Origin: Olivibacter domesticus
GTDB taxonomy: Bacteria > Bacteroidota > Bacteroidia > Sphingobacteriales > Sphingobacteriaceae
Assembly: GCF_900109575.1 (NCBI RefSeq)
Contig: NZ_FOAF01000001.1
Location: 1,149,662-1,213,661, forward strand
Reading direction: 5' to 3'
Length of the DNA stretch: 64,000 bases
Positions 55,827 through 64,000 of this stretch are shown piece by piece (the stretch's first letter is position 1; every line of letters starts with the position of its first letter). The notes below the pieces were generated by a model. The model saw only the letters and a list, made by a program, of their open reading frames with translations. It was not told the origin of the DNA and did not search any database. Both the position numbers and the translations under genes were made by a program.

Positions 55827-56930
55827 ATGACGAAGGACGAACTAGCCGAGCTCCTCAAGCGCTATCAGCAGGGTATGTGTACAGCAGCAGAAAAGCGCTT
55901 GATAGAGCGTCTTCATCTATACAGCCATGATCCCAAAGCCGCACCAAGTGATGACCTTGTGAAAGACGAGATTTGGCAAAACATTGAAGCGCACACCACC
56001 GGGCAAAAAAGAAAAAACCATCGTCCTGTTTATAGTGCCGCTGCAGCCATCATGTTACTCATCGGCGTTTATTTCCTATATCATTACATGAGGCCTTCTC
56101 CCACCCCTTCTGCCAAGCAACATATGGTAGTAGACATACCTGCTGGCGGCAATAGAGCTACTTTGAAGCTAAGCAACGGAAAAAGAATAACATTAGACAG
56201 CCTAAATGCCGGCATCAAGATGCACGCCAGCGCAGTAAGTTACTTAAACGGAGTACCCGTTCCAGGTCAGCGTACAAACGATGATTTATCATTATCCACT
56301 TTTCATGAGCTCGAAACACCTAAAGGTGGTCAGTACCAGTTAATGCTAGCAGACGGCACCAAAGTATGGTTAAATGCGGCCTCATCCATTCGTTTTCCCA
56401 GTAGCTTTTCCAACGATCTAAGAGAAGTGACGATCAGCGGCGAAGTTTATTTTGAAATCGCCCAGGATAAAAACCGTCCATTCCGGGTTAAGACAAAAAA
56501 TCAACACATACAAGTACTGGGCACAAGTTTCAATGTGCAAGCCTATCCGGATGAAGCCGTGGAGCATACCACCCTAGTTTCCGGAAAAATTAAAATAGAG
56601 CGAGAAGGGTTCTCAGAAATCATCTATCCCGGTCATCGCGCATCCATCGCCACTGAAGGTGTTACCATCAGCGAAGTAGACACAGACGAAACAACTGCTT
56701 GGAGATCAGGATTTATCTCTTTCAACGAACAAACTTTAGCAGACATTATGCAGCAAATCAGCCGTTGGTATAACGTTCGTATAAGCTATGAACAGGTCGA
56801 TCCCTCCTTACGTTTCGGGGGCCGAGTATCTCGCTATGCTAACGTTTCTGAGGTTTTGCGGAGATTAGAATTAACGGAACAAGTTCGTTTTAAAATTGAT
56901 GAAAGGAGGATTGTTGTGATGAAATACTAA
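55827..56930 (+). CDS. FecR-family anti-sigma factor
   Basis: A 367-residue inner-membrane protein. Residues about 1-65 are the cytoplasmic sigma-binding domain (LLKRYQQGMCTAAEKRLIERLH), a membrane helix follows (AAAAIMLLIGVYFLYHYM, about 71-88), and the periplasmic FecR domain includes TPKGGQYQLMLADGTKVWLNAAS and FEIAQDKNRPFRVKTKNQHIQVLGTSFNVQAY. The C-terminal part (DIMQQISRWYNVRISYE) resembles an STN domain and contacts the SusC STN. It is the partner of the ECF factor just upstream. Confidence 0.95.
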   Translation: MTKDELAELLKRYQQGMCTAAEKRLIERLHLYSHDPKAAPSDDLVKDEIWQNIEAHTTGQKRKNHRPVYSAAAAIMLLIGVYFLYHYMRPSPTPSAKQHMVVDIPAGGNRATLKLSNGKRITLDSLNAGIKMHASAVSYLNGVPVPGQRTNDDLSLSTFHELETPKGGQYQLMLADGTKVWLNAASSIRFPSSFSNDLREVTISGEVYFEIAQDKNRPFRVKTKNQHIQVLGTSFNVQAYPDEAVEHTTLVSGKIKIEREGFSEIIYPGHRASIATEGVTISEVDTDETTAWRSGFISFNEQTLADIMQQISRWYNVRISYEQVDPSLRFGGRVSRYANVSEVLRRLELTEQVRFKIDERRIVVMKY

Positions 56931-56954
56931 CCATAAAACCATTGGGAAATTAAA

Positions 56955-57113
56955 ATCCGGAGGTTGAAGCCCTCCGGATATGTCCCGACTTTTACATTTA
57001 ATTCATGTGGATCAACCTCCAGCGCTCAAACATGAAGGTTCTCCATCAGTCAAAACCTAGGCAAACTTAACGAACCTTGCCTGCTTATACAAATGTACAC
57101 AAAGCAGGTAAGG
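56955..57113 (+). promoter_or_regulatory. Two hairpins between FecR and SusC
   Basis: Hairpin one: ATCCGGAGG (56955-56963) / CCTCCGGAT (56971-56979), 9 bp, 7-nt loop. Hairpin two: CCTTGCCTGCTT (57075-57086) / AAGCAGGTAAGG (57102-57113), 11 of 12 pairs, 15-nt loop. Neither has a T run. They may attenuate the SusC transcript or protect it from decay, separating the low-level sigma/anti-sigma mRNA from the SusC/D mRNA. Confidence 0.4.
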
Positions 57114-57143
57114 TACGCGGTTATGCCGCAGAAATAATTATTG

Positions 57144-60100
57144 ATGCTTATTCATTTAAAAAGCTATTACAATCATAGCATGAGGGCTTACCTCGTAAAA
57201 ATATTGAAAATTATGAAATTAACGTGCCTGCTGTTGATGATTTTCATTTTCCAGTCGAACGCTGACACTTTGGCCCAGACCCTAACATTGAAAAAGGACA
57301 AAGCCACGCTAAGAGAAATTTTCAAAGATATTCAACACCAAACAGGTTACTCTGTTATTTACAATGTGCAATACATCAAAGATATACCACCTATTTCGGT
57401 TGCCTTTGATCAGGAGCCCCTGGCATCTGCTCTGCATAAAATACTGACAAACAGCGGTATTGGTTTTGTTATTGTCAATAAAGAAATTGTTATTAAAACC
57501 AAAAAACCTACGGCATCAGCAGTAAACAGTTTAGCGGTGCAGCCAAGCCTTAGTGGTGGCATCTACGACGGCGACGGGAAGCCCCTTGTAGGTGCCGCGG
57601 TTCAAGTTATCGGAACCCCGCAAGGCACCAGTACAGACCAGAACGGGCACTTCTTGCTCAAAAATGTTCCCAGTACAAGCACCTTGCGTATATCCCATAT
57701 AGGGTATGAAAGCCTCGAAATAAAAGCCACGGCAGATTTAGGACATATCGTACTGAAGATGAGCGATGCCAAATTAGAAGAGGTAGTGGTAATCGGTTAT
57801 GGCTCTCTGCGCAAAAGTGATGTTACCGGTTCCGTTGTCTCCCTCAGTCCGAAAGACCTGAACACCGTCAACAGCATTTCTGCAGATCAGCTATTGCAAG
57901 GACGCGCGCCCGGTGTCCAGATTACGCAAAGTAGCCATGCGCCCGGCGGCGGTAGTACCATCCGGATTCGAGGTATCGGCTCTATCAATGCCGGAAACGA
58001 ACCCTTATATGTGATTGATGGTGTCCCGATAGACAACCGTGCAACGGCCAATAGTAAAGGGTCTAGCTCCTTTAGCGGTGATATGCCACCAGCCAATCCA
58101 TTGAACATTGTCAATGCCGCCGATATTGCTTCGATCGAAATATTAAAAGATGCATCAGCAACAGCCATTTATGGCTCTAGAGGTGCTAATGGTGTTATTT
58201 TGATTACCACCAAAACAGGTGGCGGTGCTTTTATGGCCAATTTCAACAGCAACTATGGCCTCACCCAGATCGCCCGAAAAATGGATGTGCTTTCTACAAA
58301 AGATTATATTCAGGTAATGAATGACCTCGCCCGGGATCGTGGAGAAAAGCCAGTCTTTGATCAGGATTTTATAACATCGGTTGGCAAAGGAACAGATTGG
58401 CAAAAAGCCTTATTTAAAAATGGCCATAACGAAAACCATAATCTTTCCCTATCTGGCGGTGTAGGAAAATCAAACTATTATTCGTCATTAGGTTATACCA
58501 ATCAGGTGGGGATCATCCCCAACACCAAATACCAGCGTTTACAGGGGCGTTTAAACTTTGAACATACCGTTAGCGATAAATTTAAATTCGGCTTTAACGT
58601 AAATACCTCCCAGGAAAACAACTATTCCGTTCCAGTCAACGGCTTTTCCATCAACCAGGATGCTGATGCTATTAATAGCGCACTCAATACACCGCCCATA
58701 TTTCCCATTTATTATCCAGACGGCACTTTCTATCGGCCAGAGAGCGGCGAGCCCGTATCCGTTACCCTTGATAATCCGCTGGCTATTGTAGAAGGACAAA
58801 AGGCAACAGACCGTATTAATAGAACTTTAGCCAATTTTTTTGGCGAATACGAGCTCATTCCGGGTTTGAAAGCACGCTTAAATATTGGCTCTGATAGGTC
58901 GAACAAAAGGCGTGATTTATACCTCAGCCGCATCTCACAAGTTGGAAATGCCGTAGATGGGAGCGCATCCGTACAGTCAGGCGACCTGAACAATATCCTG
59001 GTAGAGGCATTATTAAAATATAACAGAACTATCCGCGAGAAGCATAGCCTAAACGTCCTTGCCGGCGCCACCGTACAACAATTTGATGAGCGCACCGTAG
59101 GGGTCGGTACGAAAGGTTTTGCTTCGGACGTCATTGGTAGCGACAACCTCGGTCTGGGCACTATTGAGTTCAATACCGCGGGCAGCTATTTTGGTCGCAG
59201 ACGCCTGTTGTCGTACCTCGGCCGGGTAAATTATGGTTACCAAAACAAATACCTCTTCACCGGAACCATTCGTGCCGATGGATCATCCAATTTCGGCATC
59301 AACAACCGCTTTGGTATATTCCCTTCCTTCTCTGCTGCCTGGAACCTAAGCGAAGAAGATTTCTTAAAACAAGCACCTACCGTTTCCTCGCTAAAGCTGC
59401 GCGTGGGATGGGGCCAGATCGGGAATGACGATATCGGTATAGGCACCGGTTTAACAACCTACTCCGGCAGCGGCAATGTCGTGCTGGGGGGCGCCCTTCA
59501 AACCGCCATATCCCCCGCCCGCATCCCCAACCCCAATCTAAAATGGGAAACCAGTCAGCAAACCAACATAGGTTTAGACTTCGGCTTCTGGGGTAGCCGG
59601 CTTAGTGGAAGTATAGACTATTTTATAAAAACCAACAAAGACCTGTTGTTCAACCTCCCCATTCCGAGCTCATCAGGCTTTGCTGTTTACACCGAAAACA
59701 TCGGAAAAATCAGTAATAAGGGTATCGAACTGTACCTCAGCTCAGAAAACCTGACCGGAAATTTCAACTGGCGCAGCACCTTCAATGTAACAAAAATCAC
59801 CAATAAAGTAGATGACTTAGGTGGTATCAGCGAATATGTACCTTCAAATGAGCCCACCACCTTGGTTAGGCCCGGTGAAGCCCTCTTTTCCTATTTCGGC
59901 TACCGGTCTGTCGGCATCTTCCAAACAGCAGCAGAAGCAAGCGCTTCCGCCCAACCAAATGCTAAACCCGGCGATCCAAAATGGGACGACGTCAATGGCG
60001 ATGGGGTAATCAATGAACGCGACCGCGTGGTGCTAGGCAACCCCTATCCCGATGTCACATTAGGCTTAAGCAATGATTTCAGTTATAAAAACTTTGCATT

Positions 60101-60542
60101 AACCATCTTTTTTGAAGGAGCCTTTGGTGCCGACCTTTTCCATTGGCAAACGGTAGATGCGCTCTATGCAAACGACCCCTATCGAAACCGCATGGCCACC
60201 CCACTATTAAACCGATGGACGCCAGAAAACCCTGGAAATACTTGGCCATCCGGCGTATCCATCGCACAGTTGCAATATTCCAAAACAAACAGCTACACCA
60301 TTCTTGATGCTTCTTATATCCGCCTAAAGAACGTGCAGCTCTCTTACCAGATTCCTATAAAAAACACCAAAACAATAAAAGGCCTACGCGTTTCCTTATC
60401 CGGCCAGAACCTGGCACTAATTACCGACTATCCCGGTTTTGACCCCGATGTTAACGCCACCGGTACCGGAAACATTCGCTATGATCGGAATGCCTATCCA
60501 GCCTCCAGAACCTATATGCTGGGTTTAAACCTCAACTTTTAA
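57144..60542 (+). CDS. SusC-like outer-membrane transporter with STN signalling domain
   Basis: A protein of about 1132 residues. ATGs at 57144, 57180 and 57213 are possible starts; the signal peptide is MKLTCLLLMIFIFQSNADTL. The STN domain (TLKKDKATLREIFKDIQHQTGYSVIY, about 45-115) contacts FecR, the CarboxypepD_reg domain follows (SGGIYDGDGKPLVGAAVQVIG), then VVIGYGSLRKSDVTGSVVSL, plug (IRIRGIGSINAGNEPLYVIDGVPI) and barrel ending RTYMLGLNLNF. This is a transporter that also senses its sugar and triggers the ECF factor upstream. It forms an operon with SusD and the sulfatase. Confidence 0.95.
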   Translation: MLIHLKSYYNHSMRAYLVKILKIMKLTCLLLMIFIFQSNADTLAQTLTLKKDKATLREIFKDIQHQTGYSVIYNVQYIKDIPPISVAFDQEPLASALHKILTNSGIGFVIVNKEIVIKTKKPTASAVNSLAVQPSLSGGIYDGDGKPLVGAAVQVIGTPQGTSTDQNGHFLLKNVPSTSTLRISHIGYESLEIKATADLGHIVLKMSDAKLEEVVVIGYGSLRKSDVTGSVVSLSPKDLNTVNSISADQLLQGRAPGVQITQSSHAPGGGSTIRIRGIGSINAGNEPLYVIDGVPIDNRATANSKGSSSFSGDMPPANPLNIVNAADIASIEILKDASATAIYGSRGANGVILITTKTGGGAFMANFNSNYGLTQIARKMDVLSTKDYIQVMNDLARDRGEKPVFDQDFITSVGKGTDWQKALFKNGHNENHNLSLSGGVGKSNYYSSLGYTNQVGIIPNTKYQRLQGRLNFEHTVSDKFKFGFNVNTSQENNYSVPVNGFSINQDADAINSALNTPPIFPIYYPDGTFYRPESGEPVSVTLDNPLAIVEGQKATDRINRTLANFFGEYELIPGLKARLNIGSDRSNKRRDLYLSRISQVGNAVDGSASVQSGDLNNILVEALLKYNRTIREKHSLNVLAGATVQQFDERTVGVGTKGFASDVIGSDNLGLGTIEFNTAGSYFGRRRLLSYLGRVNYGYQNKYLFTGTIRADGSSNFGINNRFGIFPSFSAAWNLSEEDFLKQAPTVSSLKLRVGWGQIGNDDIGIGTGLTTYSGSGNVVLGGALQTAISPARIPNPNLKWETSQQTNIGLDFGFWGSRLSGSIDYFIKTNKDLLFNLPIPSSSGFAVYTENIGKISNKGIELYLSSENLTGNFNWRSTFNVTKITNKVDDLGGISEYVPSNEPTTLVRPGEALFSYFGYRSVGIFQTAAEASASAQPNAKPGDPKWDDVNGDGVINERDRVVLGNPYPDVTLGLSNDFSYKNFALTIFFEGAFGADLFHWQTVDALYANDPYRNRMATPLLNRWTPENPGNTWPSGVSIAQLQYSKTNSYTILDASYIRLKNVQLSYQIPIKNTKTIKGLRVSLSGQNLALITDYPGFDPDVNATGTGNIRYDRNAYPASRTYMLGLNLNF

Positions 60543-60561
60543 TTAAGATAAAAAGCTCCTC

Positions 60562-61989
60562 ATGAATACATTATATAAAATATCCCTCGCTTTCCTGTTC
60601 AGCTGCCTACTTAGTAGCTGTGCCGAACAATTCCTGGATGTCGAGCCAGGCTCTCAATATTCATCCGAATTTCTGGAAACCAAAGAAGGGGTGGAAGCCA
60701 TCACCAACTCTGCCTATCAAAATATCCTGTTAACAGGTGATGCCGGCGTAAACCGCATTTATGTAGAAGAATCCTGTACGGATGTATTGGTTAACTTCAG
60801 AGGATTATTAAACGGTAATCTTCAGCCTTTTATGGACTTCACTTGGTCTGCCTCGCAAATCTATTTACAAGATTTCTGGCGAAGCAATTACCGGGCTATC
60901 CGAGATGCCAATTTGCTACTGGAGGCGATTCCCAACCACCCACAATTGGATGAGGCAACAAAAACTCAGTTAAGCGGTGAGATGCACTTTATACGAGGTT
61001 TTGCCTATGCCTATTTATACGGATGGTTTGGTAGCGTACCGCTGGTGAACCAGCAGGACGATTTGTTTCTGCCGCGCGCCTCCGAGGCCGACATCCGCAC
61101 ACAGATTGAAAGTGATTTAACAACAGCAGCAGAAAACCTAGGTACAAGCGCTCCCCTATACGGACGGGCCACCAAAGGCGCCGCCTTAGGCCTGCTGGCG
61201 CAGTACTATTTACAAACCCGCCAGTGGGAAAAAGCCAGCGATGCCGCACAGCAGGTTATCGATCTTCAGCAATATGAGCTATGGCCCGACGTGCGCAGCC
61301 TCTTTGCATTGGCCAACGAAGGCAATAAAGAAATGATTTATGCGGCACCGGCTCTGGCCTTATCGGGTTATGGCAATGTCTGGATTGCCAATGCCTTACC
61401 TCCCGGGTACCCCACTGATGTAATGAATACCGCCACCCAGGTATGTTTACCCGTCGCCTTTTACAACTCTTTTGCCACCGATGATCAGCGCAAGGCACTG
61501 ATACTTACCCAATACACCAATAATAAGGGTGCCGTGATTGATTTGACCACTGGCGTGGAATACCAGAACCCACGGAGCTTCAAATATCCTCTTGATCCAG
61601 CACAGATTGAACGGCACGGTGGCATGGATTTTCCTATTTTGCGCTATGCGGAGATTCTATTGATCAAAGCAGAAGCAGATGTGATGGCGGGCCGAAGCAT
61701 CGCCGACGCCCTTCCCTATCTTAACCAAGTGCACACCCGGGCCGGTTTAGCACCCTATACCAGTTCAGCAGCTTCAGATCAGGCGCGCTTTATAGCCTTG
61801 GTATTAGACGAGCGCAAATGGGAGTTTTTCAGCGAAGGTAGAAGAAGACAGGACCTGTTGCGGCACGATCAATTTTTACAGAACGCAACCGATCGCGGCA
61901 AAAGCCCGCAAGCATTTAGACAATTGTTTCCCATCCCACAAAGCGAGATGGATGCCAACCCTCAACTGGTTCAAAATGAAGGTTATTAA
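60562..61989 (+). CDS. SusD-like surface glycan-binding lipoprotein (sulfatase PUL)
   Basis: A 475-residue SusD-like protein with a lipobox (CLLSSC, Cys near residue 20), then AEQFLDVEPGSQYSSEFLET. TPR-like helices follow (YRAIRDANLLLEAI; QLSGEMHFIRGFAYAYLYGWFG), and the C-terminal FFSEGRRRQDLLRHDQF and IPQSEMDANPQLVQNEGY complete the fold. It is 19 nt after SusC and 28 nt before the sulfatase. Confidence 0.94.
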   Translation: MNTLYKISLAFLFSCLLSSCAEQFLDVEPGSQYSSEFLETKEGVEAITNSAYQNILLTGDAGVNRIYVEESCTDVLVNFRGLLNGNLQPFMDFTWSASQIYLQDFWRSNYRAIRDANLLLEAIPNHPQLDEATKTQLSGEMHFIRGFAYAYLYGWFGSVPLVNQQDDLFLPRASEADIRTQIESDLTTAAENLGTSAPLYGRATKGAALGLLAQYYLQTRQWEKASDAAQQVIDLQQYELWPDVRSLFALANEGNKEMIYAAPALALSGYGNVWIANALPPGYPTDVMNTATQVCLPVAFYNSFATDDQRKALILTQYTNNKGAVIDLTTGVEYQNPRSFKYPLDPAQIERHGGMDFPILRYAEILLIKAEADVMAGRSIADALPYLNQVHTRAGLAPYTSSAASDQARFIALVLDERKWEFFSEGRRRQDLLRHDQFLQNATDRGKSPQAFRQLFPIPQSEMDANPQLVQNEGY

Positions 61990-62017
61990 TTAGAGATCAT
62001 TTTAATTTGACAGTAAC

Positions 62018-63691
62018 ATGAAATTATTTCAAAAAACACAACGGTTTTGTACGCTATCCCTAGCAGCACTCGTGCTGCTGGGTAACAGCAGTTTCACCTC
62101 GGGAAACCATCCGCAAAGGCCACAAAAATCAGAAAAGCCCAATATCATCCTGATCATGTCTGATGATATGGGCTATTCAGACATCGGCTGTTTCGGGGGT
62201 GAAATTGAGACACCCAATCTAGACAAGTTAGCGGCAGGCGGTGTTCGGTTTACGCAGTTTTATAACGGAGCACGCTGCTGCCCTTCACGTGTTTCGTTGA
62301 TGACTGGCCTATATCCCCACCAGGCCGGTATCGGCCATATGACCAATCCAAACGAAAATTTTGAACAACACGATTATCATGTTCCCGGTTATCGCGGTGA
62401 AATGAGCCCTCAAACCCATACCCTGGCAGAAGTGCTCAAGACGGCGGGCTATACCACCCTCATGGCCGGTAAATGGCATCTCGGTATGGAGCAGAAAACG
62501 CAATGGCCATTACAAAGAGGCTTCGATCGCTTTTACGGTATTTTAGATGGTGCCAGCAATTATTTCCAACCTGCTCCGCCACGCGGCATCACCCTGAACA
62601 ACGAAAACATTTCGACGCAAGATCCCCATTATTATACCACGGATGCCTTTACTGATCATGCTATTCAATTTATCGATGAAAACCACCAGCAAAAGAGCGG
62701 CCAGCCTTTCTTCCTTTATTTAGCATACAATGCTCCCCACTGGCCTTTACAGGCACCCAAGGAAGTCATTGATAAATACCGCAACCGTTATCGCGAAGGA
62801 TGGACGAAACTGCGCGAAGAACGCTATCAACGCATGAAACAGATGGGCCTCGTGGATGCAAATTGGGCTTTAAGCAAGCAAGACATTTTCAACTGGGATA
62901 CCTTGCCCCCCGAAAAGCAAGATGAAATGGCCTTGAGACGTGCCATATATGCTGCCCAAGTAGATCGTATGGATCAAAATATCGGTAAACTAGTAGCCTA
63001 TTTAAAGAAAAATAAACTGTATGATAATACCCTTATTGTTTTTATTAATGATAATGGTGCCTGCGCCGAAGGAGGTGATCTGGGAGGCGGTAAAAAAGAA
63101 AATCTGGAAACCAAGGTAGGTTTCTTTTTAAGCTATGGTAAAGGTTGGGCAAATGCCTCCAATACACCGTATCGCGAATATAAGCATTGGGTACATGAAG
63201 GAGGGATCTCCTCACCTTTCATTGCCCATTGGCCAGCAAAAATTCCGCAGCAACTAAACGGCTCCCTTATACACCACTATAGCTTTTTGCCCGATATGAT
63301 GGCTACCTTTGTGGATATCTCGGGTGCCCGCTATTCGAGCAATAAAAATGGAAAAGCCGTACCTTCCCCAGTGGGAAATAGTTTTGCTCCCTTGTTATCG
63401 GGCATCAACCAGCCCATACATAAGCAAGCTATTTTTTGGGAACACGAAGGTAATAAGGCCGTTCGCTTAGGCGATTACAAAGCGGTAATGACTTGGGAAG
63501 AAGGAAAAACGCATCAATGGGAGCTCTACAACATTCGGCAGGACCGAACCGAGCAGCATGATTTAGCCACAACAATGCCCCAAAAACTTAAAAGCATGGC
63601 AGCTGCCTGGCAGCAATGGGCCGATACGCATCAAGTACGCCCGTGGGAGCAAATGTTAGACAGTTTGCGAGCGAATGAACGGAGACAATAG
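62018..63691 (+). CDS. Secreted type I arylsulfatase
   Basis: A 557-residue sulfatase with a signal peptide (residues 1-29). NIILIMSDDMGYSDIGCFGG has the calcium-binding Asp pair; GARCCPSRVSLMTGLYPHQAGIGHM carries the C-x-P-x-R motif (Cys near residue 86) whose Cys is converted to formylglycine. LAEVLKTAGYTTLMAGKWHLG, HWPLQAP and FINDNGACAEGG complete the active site. It removes sulfate esters from the glycan handled by the adjacent SusC/D pair. No maturase is seen in the window. A terminator follows about 200 nt downstream. Confidence 0.93.
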   Translation: MKLFQKTQRFCTLSLAALVLLGNSSFTSGNHPQRPQKSEKPNIILIMSDDMGYSDIGCFGGEIETPNLDKLAAGGVRFTQFYNGARCCPSRVSLMTGLYPHQAGIGHMTNPNENFEQHDYHVPGYRGEMSPQTHTLAEVLKTAGYTTLMAGKWHLGMEQKTQWPLQRGFDRFYGILDGASNYFQPAPPRGITLNNENISTQDPHYYTTDAFTDHAIQFIDENHQQKSGQPFFLYLAYNAPHWPLQAPKEVIDKYRNRYREGWTKLREERYQRMKQMGLVDANWALSKQDIFNWDTLPPEKQDEMALRRAIYAAQVDRMDQNIGKLVAYLKKNKLYDNTLIVFINDNGACAEGGDLGGGKKENLETKVGFFLSYGKGWANASNTPYREYKHWVHEGGISSPFIAHWPAKIPQQLNGSLIHHYSFLPDMMATFVDISGARYSSNKNGKAVPSPVGNSFAPLLSGINQPIHKQAIFWEHEGNKAVRLGDYKAVMTWEEGKTHQWELYNIRQDRTEQHDLATTMPQKLKSMAAAWQQWADTHQVRPWEQMLDSLRANERRQ

Positions 63692-63891
63692 AAATGGCAA
63701 TAAAATTGACATCAATATGTCCAATCTAACCAAGTTGATTGCCATATTTGCAAACGCAAGAAAATGGAAAATTCAAACAACAACGACTTTATCATATGGT
63801 TTATCTGCCAACAAATTTCGATGTCTACATGTAGCGGCAACGCGCAACAGAAAAGGCCGTAAATAACATATAAATTTGTAGTATTACACGT

Positions 63892-63919
63892 AAGGGGGAA
63901 ATTGACCGTTTCCCCCTTT
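63892..63919 (+). terminator. Intrinsic terminator after the sulfatase operon
   Basis: AAGGGGGAAA (63892-63901) pairs with TTTCCCCCTT (63909-63918) around the loop TTGACCG, with AT-rich flanks. The 200 nt between the sulfatase stop and this hairpin hold no convincing gene. Confidence 0.75.
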
Positions 63920-63925
63920 ACCGTT

Positions 63926-64000
63926 TCACTCCATTGTAGAGATCACTTGTCCTCTTTCGCAACGGTAGATATTGCCGATGCGACAATTCCTGCAGTAGCC
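63926..64000 (-). CDS. Possible end of a gene entering from the right edge
   Basis: Twenty-four codons and a TGA in one minus-strand frame (GYCRNCRIGNIYRCERGQV, then ISTME), Cys-rich with a CxxC pair. It may be the C-terminus of an unidentified protein. The terminator on its left at 63892-63919 fits a convergent gene. Too short for a firm call. Confidence 0.3.
   Translation of the reverse strand, partial: GYCRNCRIGNIYRCERGQVISTME

Noticed and set aside
63675-63866. 63-residue reading frame overlapping the sulfatase end
   Set aside because: It overlaps the sulfatase end and has no recognisable features; probably chance.

Overview
The window is a stretch of a Bacteroidota chromosome, most likely from the family Sphingobacteriaceae (Pedobacter/Sphingobacterium/Olivibacter-like). 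The evidence is two SusC/SusD loci, an ECF sigma/FecR pair feeding a SusC that carries an STN domain, Bacteroidota-type promoters (TTG, 19-21 nt, TAnnTTTG), weak Shine-Dalgarno sites, FtsX-like permeases, and many secreted glycoside hydrolases. I saw no rRNA, tRNA, CRISPR array or intact transposase.

Layout. 1-2.7 kb: stress genes (catalase start, YciF-like ferritin-fold protein), a frameshifted aldo/keto reductase and a DUF2945 protein. 2.9-8.1 kb: three secreted carbohydrate-active enzymes (pectate-lyase-like, GH20, GH39). 8.4-11.3 kb: VOC protein, GAF histidine kinase and a hotdog-fold protein. 11.5-18.9 kb: an operon of TonB-dependent receptor, ExbB/TolQ-like protein, DUF2149 protein and a membrane-anchored CobN-like chelatase, which resembles the heme-uptake hmuRSTUV system. 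19.3-25.7 kb: redox and regulatory genes with clear palindromic operators (Crp/Fnr with a DJ-1/PfpI protein; HxlR divergent from an MDR reductase), a small HExxH protein and a GH3-family adenylase. 26-29.1 kb: a frameshifted FtsX-like permease and a ParE-type toxin-antitoxin pair. 29.5-33.1 kb: PepSY protein and siderophore receptor. 33.4-37.6 kb: AraC regulator and an M1 aminopeptidase with a fresh 69-bp tandem duplication.

37.8-49.8 kb is a complete mannan utilisation locus. GH26 mannanase, mannobiose 2-epimerase, GPH-type transporter and GH130 phosphorylase form one tight minus-strand operon. SusC, SusD and a surface lipoprotein run divergently, and an AraC regulator closes the locus. The logic is that mannan is cut outside, mannobiose is imported and epimerised to mannosyl-glucose, and GH130 phosphorolyses this to mannose-1-phosphate and glucose. 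50.4-51.5 kb: a Fic protein behind two matched palindromic operators. 51.6-54.6 kb: a Tat-exported GH116 enzyme preceded by what looks like the deletion scar of a lost PUL. 55.2-63.7 kb: an ECF/FecR/SusC/SusD/sulfatase locus for a probably sulfated glycan.

The most unusual element is a repeat of about 145 bp present three times (near 29.3, 37.7 and 50.0 kb). On the minus strand each copy holds a full promoter, a leader of about 65 nt and a strong intrinsic terminator with a C-rich loop, so each looks like a self-contained small-RNA gene. Two of the three copies lie beside a ParE toxin gene or its fragment.
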